A stretch of 64,000 bases of DNA from Paenibacillus sp. LHD-38 (lineage in GTDB: Bacteria; Bacillota; Bacilli; Paenibacillales; Paenibacillaceae), in contig NZ_JAVIFU010000018.1 of NCBI RefSeq assembly GCF_031157315.1, positions 85,730 to 149,729 on the forward strand. Reading direction: 5' to 3'. The position numbers and the translations under genes were made by a program. The notes below the pieces were generated by a model, which saw nothing but the letters and a program-made list of their open reading frames with translations, searched no databases and was not told the origin of the DNA. Of this stretch, positions 18,592-28,001 are shown piece by piece. The stretch's first letter is position 1; the number at the start of each line of letters is the position of its first letter.

Positions 18592-19929
18592 ATGAGTAGC
18601 TTAACATATTTAGTTCTTTGTCTGCTTTTTTCTATTGCTTTAATTGTATTTCTTATTATGAAGACAAAGTTGAGTGCATTTATAGCATTGATTATTTCCG
18701 GGTTCACACTTGGTATTTTAGCGGGTATGCCTCTTGGTGAGATTGCTACTTCGTTTCAAAAAGGTATGGGGAATACCCTGGGATTCCTTGCCACTGTTCT
18801 CGGTCTTGGAACAGTTCTTGGAAAGATGCTTGAGGTTTCAGGTGGAGCACAGCGTCTTGCAAGAACATTAATCGGGGCCTTTGGTGAAAAAAAAGCTCAT
18901 TGGGCAATGATGATTGTAGGCTTTATATGTGGTATACCCGTATTCTTTCAAGTTGGTTTGGTCTTATTAATTCCTGTAATATTTAGTGTTGCTCTTCAAA
19001 CAAAGATGTCGCTTGTTAAAATCGGAGTTCCTGTTGCAGCTGCTTTAATGACAGTTCATTGCTTGCTACCACCACATCCTGCTGCTTTAGCAATTGTTGG
19101 AATACTTAATGCTGACGTTGGAACCGTTATTGTATGGTCCTTAATTGTAGGATTACCTGCCGCAATTTTAGGAGGCCCTGTTTTTAGTAATATAGTTTCA
19201 AGGTTTGTAAAGGTAAATCCTCCTAAGCATCTTTTCAAGAGCGAACTTATACCGGATGAAAAGCTTCCAACATTCGGAATAACACTATTTACAATACTTT
19301 TACCAATGTTAATTATGGTATTAAAAACCATTGTTGAATTAACAGCTCCTGAAAATGCTTCTTATTTACCGATCATTGAATTCTTGGGTAATCCAATCTC
19401 TGCACTTTTAATTTCTGTAATTTTCTCATATTTTAGTCTTGGTTTTTCAAGGGGTATGAATATGGAAGATATACTGAAGCTAACTGAAGGCAGCTTTGGG
19501 CCTGTAGCAGGCATACTGCTTGTTATAGGTGCAGGTGGAGCATTTAATCAGGTGCTTCAGGACAGTGGAATAGGAAAGGTACTTGGAACTGTTCTTGCAA
19601 ACCTAGATATGAATCCTATAGTATTAGCATGGCTGGTTGCCCTTATAATGAGAGCTGCTGTAGGTTCTGCTACTGTTTCAATGATGACGGCAGCCGGCAT
19701 AATTTTACCTCTTTTACCTAATTATCCTGGAATTAATCCAGCGATTATATGTGTAGCTATTGGTGCAGGAGCAATTGGACTCTCCCATGTAAATGACTCA
19801 GGTTACTGGACGGTTAAAGAATTCTACGGAATGACAGTACAAGATGCATTAAAGTGTTATACAACTGCTACTACTGTTGCATCAGTGGTTGCATTGATAG
19901 GAACACTGATTTTAGGAAGCTTAATTTAA
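18592..19929 (+). CDS. GntP-family gluconate/glycerate permease
   Basis: 445 residues with about 12-14 hydrophobic segments; the conserved LPPHPAA and GLSHVNDSGYW motifs identify the GntP/GntT family of organic acid:H+ symporters. ATG 18592 has the strong RBS AGGAGGG. Its position beside cdaR and glycerate kinase suggests glycerate (or a related sugar acid) as substrate. Base use is more AT-rich than the kinase genes on both sides. Confidence 0.9.
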   Translation: MSSLTYLVLCLLFSIALIVFLIMKTKLSAFIALIISGFTLGILAGMPLGEIATSFQKGMGNTLGFLATVLGLGTVLGKMLEVSGGAQRLARTLIGAFGEKKAHWAMMIVGFICGIPVFFQVGLVLLIPVIFSVALQTKMSLVKIGVPVAAALMTVHCLLPPHPAALAIVGILNADVGTVIVWSLIVGLPAAILGGPVFSNIVSRFVKVNPPKHLFKSELIPDEKLPTFGITLFTILLPMLIMVLKTIVELTAPENASYLPIIEFLGNPISALLISVIFSYFSLGFSRGMNMEDILKLTEGSFGPVAGILLVIGAGGAFNQVLQDSGIGKVLGTVLANLDMNPIVLAWLVALIMRAAVGSATVSMMTAAGIILPLLPNYPGINPAIICVAIGAGAIGLSHVNDSGYWTVKEFYGMTVQDALKCYTTATTVASVVALIGTLILGSLI

Positions 19930-20112
19930 TGCTAAAAACTATATAAATTGAACTAACCTTTTTACTGCCTTCATTACCTTTATTTTAGGACGTAATGATA
20001 TATGAAAAGTTATATAATATATCCAAAAAAAATCGTAGATTTGCATTTTTTTTGGACATCGTACATGAAGATTTATATTGATTCACTAAGTATAATAAAA
20101 GCATGATGCGGT

Positions 20113-20126
20113 TGAAAACGATTTCT
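20113..20126. promoter_or_regulatory. cre-like site
   Basis: TGAAAACGATTTCT matches the cre consensus except for A in place of the Y after CG. It is at the same place relative to the live kinase as the perfect cre is to the deleted copy. Confidence 0.5.
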
Positions 20127-20143
20127 TCGAATCAAGCTAGGGG

Positions 20144-21334
20144 GTGTTTTTTATTAACATTGTAATCGCACCGGATTCTTTCAAAGGAAGCGTCTCTGCT
20201 GTGGAGGCTGCTGCTGCGATCGAGAAAGGAATTAAAAATTACGTTCCTCATGCGAAAACAGTTTTGGTACCGGTTGCGGACGGCGGGGAAGGTACACTTG
20301 ACAGTCTCGTAGCTGCGACTGGAGGAAAGAAAGTCCATGTGAAAGTAAAAGGTCCATTAGGTACCCCGGTTCAAGCTATGTATGGCTTGCAGGGTGACGG
20401 AAAAACATGCGTTATCGAGATGGCCAGCGCTTCAGGCATATGCCTGGTTTCTGACGACCGGAAAGATCCGATGGCGACAACAACCTATGGAACGGGCGAG
20501 CTCATCAGGAGAGCGCTCGATGACGGATGCCGGAATTTTATTTTAGCGATCGGTGGAAGCGCTACAAATGATGGCGGGATCGGGATGCTGCAGGCGCTGG
20601 GAATGCGGCTGCTTGATTCCTCCGGGGAATCCGTTGGTTTCGGTGGAGGGGAATTGGACCGAATCGCCATCATCGACGATAGCGAGTGGGATCACCGAAT
20701 TGCCGAGTCTACCTTTTTAATCGCATCGGATGTGAAAAATCCTTTAATCGGTCCCAATGGCGCCACTTTCGTTTTTGGCCCGCAAAAAGGGGCAACGCCT
20801 GAAACGGTTGAAATCCTGGATAAAAAAATGCATTATTGGGCAGACATAGTTCAAAAGAAGACAGGGATTCGGATGCATGACATGCCGGGGGCCGGAGCGG
20901 CAGGCGGGCTTGGCGGAGCGTTTCAAGCGTTCTTTCCTGCTGATATGAAGCGGGGAATCGATGTCGTCATTGAATATACAAGGCTTCGAGACCACTTGCG
21001 GGAGGCAGATCTTGTCTTTACGGGAGAAGGGCAAATCGATTTTCAGACGGCGTCCGGGAAAACACCTGTGGGAGTGGCACAAGCAGCACAGAAGTTCGGC
21101 ATTCCGACTTTCGTTCTTGCCGGATCCATAGGCAGAGGAATAGAAGAACTGTACGAATACGGCATTCATAGTATTCATAGTATTGTGAACGCTCCGATGT
21201 CGCTGCAGGCAGCGATAGAAAGTGCGCCGGAGCTGCTGGCCCAAACAGCCGAACAGGTCATCCGAACATATATGGCCAATAGACCCGTAAATGGAACTGT
21301 CGGAAACGAAGTTAATAAACAGCGGAATTGGTGA
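20144..21334 (+). CDS. Glycerate kinase (type I, GarK/GlxK family)
   Basis: NIVIAPDSFKGS, PVADGGEGT, GGSATNDGG, FTGEGQIDFQT and the AAGG glycine loop define the glycerate kinase I family, which makes phosphoglycerate from D-glycerate with ATP. Family members start MKIVIAPDSFKGS. Here the corresponding codon is ATT (20153), 6 nt after AGGGGGTG; the only standard start is GTG 20144, which overlaps that RBS. The deleted copy has the same ATT, so a near-cognate start is likely. The end is about 15 residues longer than needed and runs into a GAPDH remnant. Confidence 0.9.
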   Translation: MFFINIVIAPDSFKGSVSAVEAAAAIEKGIKNYVPHAKTVLVPVADGGEGTLDSLVAATGGKKVHVKVKGPLGTPVQAMYGLQGDGKTCVIEMASASGICLVSDDRKDPMATTTYGTGELIRRALDDGCRNFILAIGGSATNDGGIGMLQALGMRLLDSSGESVGFGGGELDRIAIIDDSEWDHRIAESTFLIASDVKNPLIGPNGATFVFGPQKGATPETVEILDKKMHYWADIVQKKTGIRMHDMPGAGAAGGLGGAFQAFFPADMKRGIDVVIEYTRLRDHLREADLVFTGEGQIDFQTASGKTPVGVAQAAQKFGIPTFVLAGSIGRGIEELYEYGIHSIHSIVNAPMSLQAAIESAPELLAQTAEQVIRTYMANRPVNGTVGNEVNKQRNW

Positions 21335-21648
21335 GAGGGATTGGCGTAAGCGGAATGGGGAGAATTGGCCGAATGCTTGTAAGAATTTTTTTTCCGACCC
21401 TATACATGTCCGCTAATGCTCCCGTGGCGAGATCTAGGAATTGATCTGGTAATCGACGCGACGGGCAAGTTCAATGATCGTACAGGGGCATCCCGGCATT
21501 TTGCCGCTGGTGCGTCTCATGTCATCATTACCGCTCCGGGGAAGCAGATGGATCTGACTGTCGTAATGGGCGTCAATGACCGCCGTTATGATCCTGCCAA
21601 GCATCGGCTTTTGTCCGCCGCTTCCTCCACGGGCTTCTTGCTCTCTAA
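21331..21648 (+). pseudogene. Glyceraldehyde-3-phosphate dehydrogenase remnant
   Basis: GTG 21331 begins [16 protein letters not shown], the NAD-binding start of GAPDH. After a deletion a second block in another frame reads [33 protein letters not shown] up to the active site region, where the catalytic SCT is now SST. Everything beyond is lost. It directly follows, and slightly overlaps, the glycerate kinase gene. Confidence 0.85.
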
Positions 21649-21787
21649 GTCCTCCCAAGCGTAGCTAAGTGGGATCGCTGCACATGGGTTTGGGCATATT
21701 CTCCGAGGCATTCCCGCCGCGCTGCTCCGAACACCTGCTTTTTGGCTTTGGAACCTACTGAACATAGCTGTTCGTGGGGGGATAAGC

Positions 21788-21853
21788 AGCTGGAGTAATT
21801 GGAGTTCTAGCCATGAGAGCCCTGTTGCGACTGGTGACGAAGAGAAGGAGTAA
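21788..21853 (+). repeat. Copy of the sseA 3' end (copy D)
   Basis: It reads SWSNWSSSHESPVATGDEEKE-stop, the sulfurtransferase C-terminus with a four-codon longer tail. The flank after it (GTACATCGCTCAT...CGATGTAC) matches the flank of copy B, so copies B and D form one sub-type and A and C another. Confidence 0.75.
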
Positions 21854-22107
21854 TTGACATTGTAGTATGTGACTCGAAGTACATCGCTCATACAGCAGCG
21901 ATGTACTCTTTGCGCTGTATTAGGTGCCGAGACGAGCGCATGCTCGTAAACTCTTAATAGACACTATGATGTCTGTGCCTTCCTAATCTGAGTACTCTGA
22001 TCCTTACGACAATTCAACCCTTTCACATCGAAGTAGAATTGTTTCGTATAGGTTGTATTTGTCGCCTATTTCGGCATGAACATCTCGCGAAACTCATCCA
22101 ACTCCAA

Positions 22108-22284
22108 CTACGTCGATTTTCTGATCATGCGTAGGATGAGACCAAGCAGCGGAAAGAAGCCGATTTTTCGATTCCGCTTAAAATCCCGCTCATTCTTCTT
22201 CGTACTTTCTTCGAATTCGTCGCTTCTCATCTTGGTGAATACACGCTGAAATATGGTTTTTTCGTATTTTTCACGCACTATCAT
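22108..22284 (-). CDS. Possible small protein, unknown
   Basis: 58 codons rich in Lys, Arg and Glu with a hydrophobic patch (IGFFPLLGLIL). GAGGT lies about 20 bases upstream of the ATG, too far for a good RBS. I recognise no family. It could be a fragment. Confidence 0.2.
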   Translation of the reverse strand: MIVREKYEKTIFQRVFTKMRSDEFEESTKKNERDFKRNRKIGFFPLLGLILRMIRKST

Positions 22285-22564
22285 CCATTTCTATCGTTTA
22301 CCTCTACTAAATCGAAATCTACTATCCTGATGCATTGAAGCCCCCCTTCCCCCATACATTTATTCAAAATAATCAGCCGAGTGTATTTATATCGGAGAAT
22401 GCCTTCCAAGGCCATTGTTTCCGAAGCAAGAGTCATGGATTCTTAATGCTTATGACTTTTAACTTTACAGTTAATGGAAAATACCAAAAAACATTCATGA
22501 ATATATTATAACTTTGTTGAAAGATATTGTATTCTCTGCGCCAATTGATGATGTTAACATTGGA

Positions 22565-22586
22565 TTAACCAAAGGACATTGGTTAA
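22565..22586. promoter_or_regulatory. Palindrome upstream of the sugar acid operon
   Basis: TTAACCAA (22565-22572) and TTGGTTAA (22579-22586) form a perfect 8-6-8 inverted repeat ending 23 bp before the ATG of the first gene, placed like a repressor or activator site in the leader. Confidence 0.5.
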
Positions 22587-22608
22587 GAAAGTGAGGAGAT
22601 TGTTGCAT

Positions 22609-23406
22609 ATGCAGCCATCAAAAATAACATTTTCAGCTTTTATGAAAAATTGCAGAAAGGAGACATCCATCAGTGAATTAGGGAAATTAGTAAGTGGTCT
22701 GGGATTTAACGGAATAGAACTTGCAGTCAGACCAGGTTATCAGGTGGAACCCGAAGCTGCTGAGAAAGGCATACCCAATGCAGTGAAGCAACTGAAAGAA
22801 TATGGGCTTGAGGTTGTAAGTCTGGCTGCAACTCCAACGGAAGCGGTACTGGCGGGTTGTCAAGCAGCGGGTATCCCTATTATTAGAGTTTTAAAGGGGA
22901 TTGACTTGAAGGTAGGATACGATGCTTCAATTGAGCAGCTTAAGAAAGAAATGGAAGAGCTTATTCCATTGTGTGAAAAGTACAAAGTTGCGATTGGATT
23001 ACAGAATAGTTGTGGCGCAATGATCTCCAATTCAATGGAAATAAGAAATTTTATCCAGAGCTTTAATACGGATGCCATTGGGGCGGTTTGGGACAGCGCT
23101 CACAGTGCGTTGTGCGGGGAAGAACCGGAACAAGGCTTAAGTATTATATGGCAGCATTTGAAAATGATAAACCTGAAAAATGCCTATTACAGAAGAACAA
23201 ATGGATTTGAATCCGCCCCTATTTGGGAAAAATATTTTACAACGGGTGACAATGGTCTTTCAGACTGGTCGAGAATTGCCGCCTATTTAAATGAAAGAAG
23301 CTTTTCAGGAAGTATTTGTTTTGCCCATGAGTATACGGATCAGGAGCAGCTTCTCAAACATCTTAAATATGATTTGGATTATGCCCGCAAGCTGTTTATT
23401 TCCTAA
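22609..23406 (+). CDS. TIM-barrel sugar isomerase/epimerase
   Basis: 265 residues of the AP-endonuclease-2 type barrel (LGFNGIELAVRPGY, VWDSAHSALCGEEP, MINLKNAY, GSICFAHEYTD). These residues fit a metal-dependent sugar isomerase/epimerase or dehydratase of the IolE/TagK-like group. ATG 22609 lies 10 nt after GAGGAG; TTG 22603 is possible. It is the first gene of a long operon, so it likely acts on the imported sugar acid or its product. Confidence 0.75.
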   Translation: MQPSKITFSAFMKNCRKETSISELGKLVSGLGFNGIELAVRPGYQVEPEAAEKGIPNAVKQLKEYGLEVVSLAATPTEAVLAGCQAAGIPIIRVLKGIDLKVGYDASIEQLKKEMEELIPLCEKYKVAIGLQNSCGAMISNSMEIRNFIQSFNTDAIGAVWDSAHSALCGEEPEQGLSIIWQHLKMINLKNAYYRRTNGFESAPIWEKYFTTGDNGLSDWSRIAAYLNERSFSGSICFAHEYTDQEQLLKHLKYDLDYARKLFIS

Positions 23407-23457
23407 TAACAAGTGCCTGTTATAAGAAAAATAACTGATCAAGGGGAGCTATCTGTC

Positions 23458-24816
23458 ATGAAGAATGGTCAAGTATCAGAATTGAAAAAAACAGTATTTG
23501 TCGCTTTGAGCATCATGCTCGTATTATCACTTCTTCTTGCAGGATGCGCAAGTAATAAGGGGACTGACAATGATCAAACAACTACACCAAAAGCAAAAGA
23601 TAAACCAGTCACAATTGATTTTTGGTATGAGGGATCAGGTCCGTCAAGAACCGAGCTCTATGAAGGAATTATTAAAGAATGGAATGAAAAAAATCCTGAT
23701 ATTATCGTAAAGGGAACCTATTTAGCACTTGATTCAGCAATGGAAAAGCTTAAAGTTTCAATAGCTGGAGGGGTTACGCCTGATATTGTCACCATACAAT
23801 CTTCCATGACGTCGGAGTTATTTAAACAAGATATATTTGTACCTTTGGATGAAAAGTTTAACGCATGGGATGAGAGTAAACTATTTATCGATGACTATTT
23901 AGATGTTATAAAAAATGCAGATTCAGAGGGTAGATTGCTTTCGCTACCACAGGCTGCCAATATGTATGGCATATGGTACAGAACAGATGTATTTAAAGAA
24001 AAAGGACTTGAATCTCCAGGAGGATCTTGGAATACCTTCTTTACGAATATTGAGAAATTGACGGATAAGTCAAACAATACGTACGGACATACGATAAGGG
24101 GCGGGAACGTATCGGTCATTCAATTATTAAACCCCCTGATAGCCTATGTTGGATTGCCCGACTTCTTTGATGCGGAAGGAAAAGCTCAGATTTTAAGAAG
24201 CCCTGAAGCAGTTGAGTTTATTAACAGATACGCAGATGTGTTTAAAAAGGGACAGGCACCTCAGTCTTCCTTAACTGCCAGCTTTAAAGAGATGGCTTCC
24301 GACTTCATTTCAGGAGTATCCATGTCATATGTTCACAACTTAGGCTCATTCGAAACGGTTGGAACGGCATTTAAACCTGATCAATATGGATTTGCTGTGT
24401 TCCCTAAGTCACCATCCACTGGGAAATATACTTCAGTTAAACCTACTGTAAAGTCTAACGCTATATTTAAGGCATCTAAACACCAAGATGAAGCTTGGGA
24501 ATTTATGAAGTTCTTGGCTTCCAATGAGTCAAATACAGCGATAAACTCGCTTATTGGTGAACTGCCCGTTCGTCAAGACACCATGGAAGCTGAATGGGTT
24601 CTATCCTCTCCTCATCTTAAAGAGGCCATTCCTTTCCTAGCTGATAACGATAAGTTAGCAGTACGCAATCCAGACTATTTAGCAGAATTTAACACGATTA
24701 CGAAACAAGTTGGAGAACCAAATTTCCAATCCGTGTTAACAGGGAGTATGACAGCAGAAGCCTTCTTAGAAAAACTAGCAATAGATTTTGAAAATGCTTA
24801 TGCAAATCAAAAATAA
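23458..24816 (+). CDS. Sugar ABC transporter solute-binding lipoprotein
   Basis: The first 31 residues are a lipoprotein signal ending LLLAGC; the rest is an extracellular solute-binding protein family 1 fold (VTIDFWYEGSG, GGVTPDIVTIQSS, ASKHQDEAWEFMKFLAS). ATG 23458 follows AAGGGGAGC; a longer frame from 23413 has no RBS. The protein would capture a sugar or oligosaccharide outside the cell and pass it to the permeases at 30057 and 30972. Confidence 0.9.
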   Translation: MKNGQVSELKKTVFVALSIMLVLSLLLAGCASNKGTDNDQTTTPKAKDKPVTIDFWYEGSGPSRTELYEGIIKEWNEKNPDIIVKGTYLALDSAMEKLKVSIAGGVTPDIVTIQSSMTSELFKQDIFVPLDEKFNAWDESKLFIDDYLDVIKNADSEGRLLSLPQAANMYGIWYRTDVFKEKGLESPGGSWNTFFTNIEKLTDKSNNTYGHTIRGGNVSVIQLLNPLIAYVGLPDFFDAEGKAQILRSPEAVEFINRYADVFKKGQAPQSSLTASFKEMASDFISGVSMSYVHNLGSFETVGTAFKPDQYGFAVFPKSPSTGKYTSVKPTVKSNAIFKASKHQDEAWEFMKFLASNESNTAINSLIGELPVRQDTMEAEWVLSSPHLKEAIPFLADNDKLAVRNPDYLAEFNTITKQVGEPNFQSVLTGSMTAEAFLEKLAIDFENAYANQK

Positions 24817-24845
24817 TAAAGAAATATAGGAGTGGGAGGAAGCAT

Positions 24846-25877
24846 ATGAATGGCGCTATGAAATATCAACAAGGGCATGGTGTGAAAATTTCAGCCGCAA
24901 TTAAGCCGAATGCTTCAGACGAGGAAATCAGTTTTTTACAACAGATTGGGGTTAACTATTGTTATACATGGATTCAACCTGAACAGATGAATTATGATTT
25001 TATATCGAAGCTCAAAGAGCGGTGCAGTCGTTACGGTATAACATTATTTAATATTGGTATTGCGTTTTATGGTAAATCTGCAGCCATTCAGTTGGGGCTG
25101 CCTGAAAGAGACGAACATATTGATCAATTCAACAAATTTATTGGAGTTTTGAGTCGCGCAGATATTCATACTACAACGATTACTTGGGAACCGAGCGGAT
25201 TTGGAGCTTTATGTACGACGGCAGATGGCCAAGCCGGCAGCACGTTATATTCACCTGTTGGCAGAGGCGGTTCTATAACAAGGGCTTGTGATTATTCCAT
25301 TCTAAAGGATATGCCTTTCACGCACGGGAGACAGTACTCAAGAGATGAAATCTGGACTAACTTTGAATACTTTCTGAAGAAGGTTATTCCTGTTGCGGAG
25401 AAGGAAGAAGTTCGAATATCGTTGCACCCCAACGATCCTCCCGTCCAAACGGCCCGAGGCATTTCATCTCTGATAACATGCATGGATGATTACCGGAAGG
25501 CATTTAAGCTCGCGAACAGTGATTTCTTCGGAATGGAGCTATGTGTCGGGTGTTGGCTTGAAGGAGGAAATGCGGGTTTTGGCGATATAAGAAAAGGAAT
25601 TCAAGAGTTTGTAAAGGCGAATAAAGTATTTATTGTTCACTTTAGAAATGTGTCAGGAGTTATGCCTTATTTTGTAGAGACATTCGTTGATGACGGCTAT
25701 GCCGATATGTATGAAATTATGAAGTTTTTTGTTAAGGCAGGATATAATGGAACGCTTGTATTGGATCATGCGCCTACTATAGCAGGACAAGGGGAAAACG
25801 GTGAAATTCTTACTACTGCGTATTCCCTGGGATATATTAAAGCCTTGCTCCAAGCAGCTGAATCAGAAAATAATTAA
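24846..25877 (+). CDS. Mannonate dehydratase-like protein (UxuA family)
   Basis: Shows the UxuA signature set: LHPNDPP, CVGCWLEGG, VFIVHFRNVSG, ETFVDDGYADM and VLDHAPT, which supply the His, Cys and Asp metal ligands. UxuA removes water from D-mannonate to give 2-keto-3-deoxygluconate. At 343 residues it is near family length and diverged, so a related aldonate is possible as substrate. RBS GGAGTGGGAGGA; 29 nt after the binding protein gene. Confidence 0.8.
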   Translation: MNGAMKYQQGHGVKISAAIKPNASDEEISFLQQIGVNYCYTWIQPEQMNYDFISKLKERCSRYGITLFNIGIAFYGKSAAIQLGLPERDEHIDQFNKFIGVLSRADIHTTTITWEPSGFGALCTTADGQAGSTLYSPVGRGGSITRACDYSILKDMPFTHGRQYSRDEIWTNFEYFLKKVIPVAEKEEVRISLHPNDPPVQTARGISSLITCMDDYRKAFKLANSDFFGMELCVGCWLEGGNAGFGDIRKGIQEFVKANKVFIVHFRNVSGVMPYFVETFVDDGYADMYEIMKFFVKAGYNGTLVLDHAPTIAGQGENGEILTTAYSLGYIKALLQAAESENN

Positions 25878-25901
25878 AAACATGTCGGAGGCGGATGAAA
25901 A

Positions 25902-26903
25902 ATGGCATTAGTAGCATATGAGCAATTGCTAGGCGAAATTAAAAGAGTTCTCATTAAGTATGGAGTTAATGAAGAAAAAGCTAGTCTAATAGCGACAATA
26001 TATGCAGAAAATTCTCTTGTTGGCGTTTACTCTCATGGAGCTAATATTTTTGTGAATACCTGCAAGAGAATATTGGAAGGTACAGTGAACGCAAACGCCG
26101 AACCCGAAAAAATCGGCGGACTCGGAGGCTTTGAGAGATGGGAAGGAAACAAGGGATTGGGCCCTTATAATTCCTATACCTGTGCCATGCGTGCGGCGGA
26201 ACTGGCCAAAGAATTTGGGATCGGTTGTGTTTCCTTAAGAAATAACAACCACTGGGGCAGAGCCGGCAAATACAGTTCACTAATTGCCGATCAGGGAATG
26301 ATTGGCATATGCGCGACAAATGGAACCTCTTGTATGGCAACTTGGGGAGGAACCACAAGCAGGATTGGCAATAACCCATTGACAATTGCAGTTCCACGGG
26401 AAGGCGGTAATGTTGCTGTCGACATGGCATTTTCCCAGTTTTCCTTTGGGCAGCTTAATAACCATAAGGTAGCAGGGAAATCATTGCCGGTTCTTGGAGG
26501 ATATGATGAGAGTGGAGAAATGACCACCGATCCTGCTCAAGTTATGGAAACAAGAAAATTATTGCCTGTTGGATACTGGAAAGGCGCCGCTCTGGCCACA
26601 CTTATCGATCTTGTTGTTTCTTGCGCATCTACAGGAAATACAACGAAACAATTAGATGAATTCGGCGCAGACATCAACATTTCTCAAATTTATATTGCGA
26701 TTAACTTTGCTGCTATTGGCGGACGGGAAGAAGCCATGCAAATCGTTGAGGATACGATCGCATATGTAAAGGATACTGAAATAGCTCCTGGTTTTGAGTC
26801 GGTTAGATTCCCGGGTCAATCCTTGATTGATACCAAGGAGAAAAACCTTAAAGACGGTATTCCATTAAATGATGCAGTATGGGAAAACTTGTTATCGTTA
26901 TAA
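25902..26903 (+). CDS. Ldh/YiaK-type NAD(P)H oxidoreductase, paralog 1
   Basis: 333 residues of the malate/L-lactate (Ldh2) family that includes 2,3-diketo-L-gulonate reductase. The catalytic His is in VYSHGANIF; RNNNHWGRAG and RIGNNPL are family motifs. It differs from the second paralog (29036) in the substrate loop (HWGRAGKY in place of HWMRGGAY), so the two may act on different keto acids. RBS GGAGG precedes ATG 25902. Confidence 0.85.
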   Translation: MALVAYEQLLGEIKRVLIKYGVNEEKASLIATIYAENSLVGVYSHGANIFVNTCKRILEGTVNANAEPEKIGGLGGFERWEGNKGLGPYNSYTCAMRAAELAKEFGIGCVSLRNNNHWGRAGKYSSLIADQGMIGICATNGTSCMATWGGTTSRIGNNPLTIAVPREGGNVAVDMAFSQFSFGQLNNHKVAGKSLPVLGGYDESGEMTTDPAQVMETRKLLPVGYWKGAALATLIDLVVSCASTGNTTKQLDEFGADINISQIYIAINFAAIGGREEAMQIVEDTIAYVKDTEIAPGFESVRFPGQSLIDTKEKNLKDGIPLNDAVWENLLSL

Positions 26904-26921
26904 TAACCTTTGTTTCGTCCG

Positions 26922-26956
26922 AGCCCCGACCTGGCATGCCCCCTTCGGTCGGGGCT
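26922..26956 (+). terminator. Intra-operon hairpin (attenuator or processing site)
   Basis: AGCCCCGACC (26922-26931) pairs perfectly with GGTCGGGGCT (26947-26956). Only a weak TTTAC follows, so read-through to the downstream genes is expected, possibly at a lower level. Confidence 0.5.
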
Positions 26957-27009
26957 TTACAAAAACGGCATTGAGCAAGGTGCAATGCCGTGGAAAGGGA
27001 GGGAAACTG

Positions 27010-27963
27010 ATGGAATCGATCACCTTATATACAAGCAGGCATTCCGATTCCGATTACCATTTTTATCGTATGTTTACGGAGCAAACTGGGATTGTCGTAA
27101 ATGTGATAGCTGACGGAAGTGATCAATTGATTCACCGGTTAGAAATGGAGGGTATCGGCACAGCGGCAGACCTGTTAATGACCGGAGATGCAGGTAATTT
27201 ATACGTGGCCCAAGAGAAGCAATTGTTCCAGTCTGTCGAGAGTGAACGGTTAAGGCGGAATATACCGGAAAAGTTGAGAGATTCGGATAACAAGTGGTTT
27301 GGATTGACCAAAAGAGCACGTGTAATTGTCTTTAACAAGGAGAGGGTCAACCCGTCAGATCTTTCAACCTATGAAGCCTTGACCGAGCCGGAATGGAAAG
27401 GACGTATACGGATGCGTTCATCCAAAAACATATACAACAAATCACTACTCGCTTCATTTATCGAAATCATGGGGGAAGAGTATGCCAAGTATTGGGCGCG
27501 AAGCATCGTAAACAATTTAAGTAGAGAGCCTGGAGGGGACGACTTCGACCAGGTGAGAGAGATTGCCGCTGGACTGGGCGACGTGTCACTTATAAATACT
27601 TATTATGTCGTCAAAATGCTGTACTCTTCAGACCCCGAAGATGTTAAGGCTGCTGAAGCTATAGGTGTGTACTTCCCGAATCAAGGGGGTACGGGAACTC
27701 ATGTCAATTTGAGCGGTATAGCATTAACGAAGTACTCAAAAAATAAAGAAGCTGCTATCCGCTTCATGGAGTTTCTCTCGGATGAAGCCATTCAGACATC
27801 ATACGCGGAAACGAAATATGAGTATCCCGTCCATCCCAATGCGAATCTATCCAAGCTTTTGCAGTCGTGGGGAGATTTCCAGGAACAAGAGATATATATG
27901 GATGCTTTGGGACGAAACCAGCAGAAGGCGATTCATATATTTGATCAAGCCGGTTGGCAATGA
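27010..27963 (+). CDS. Iron(III)-type periplasmic binding protein homolog without signal peptide
   Basis: From residue 2 on the sequence matches the mature part of AfuA/FutA-type binding proteins (ITLYTSRHSDSDYHFYRMF, GTAADLLMTGDAGNL, KRARVIVFNKERV, YFPNQGGTGTHVNLSG). These normally carry a signal or lipobox; here the best start, ATG 27010 behind AAGGGAGGG, gives none, and the frame upstream (to 26869) adds no signal either. It may be a cytosolic or non-classical binding protein, or a gene whose export signal was lost. No iron permease is nearby. Confidence 0.8.
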   Translation: MESITLYTSRHSDSDYHFYRMFTEQTGIVVNVIADGSDQLIHRLEMEGIGTAADLLMTGDAGNLYVAQEKQLFQSVESERLRRNIPEKLRDSDNKWFGLTKRARVIVFNKERVNPSDLSTYEALTEPEWKGRIRMRSSKNIYNKSLLASFIEIMGEEYAKYWARSIVNNLSREPGGDDFDQVREIAAGLGDVSLINTYYVVKMLYSSDPEDVKAAEAIGVYFPNQGGTGTHVNLSGIALTKYSKNKEAAIRFMEFLSDEAIQTSYAETKYEYPVHPNANLSKLLQSWGDFQEQEIYMDALGRNQQKAIHIFDQAGWQ

Positions 27964-28001
27964 CTGATAGAGATAAGCTCTCTATTTCGAGGAGGATGTT
28001 T

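Larger units (their letters stand above)
21654..22560. other. Gene-poor stretch before the sugar acid operon
   Basis: It holds the sseA-end copy at 21788 and a hairpin AGTACATCGCT (21878-21888) / AGCGATGTACT (21896-21906) that is also seen near 14651. A 58-codon minus-strand frame (22284 to 22108) is the only gene-like object. The last 150 bp are AT-rich and probably hold the promoter of the following operon. Confidence 0.5.
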
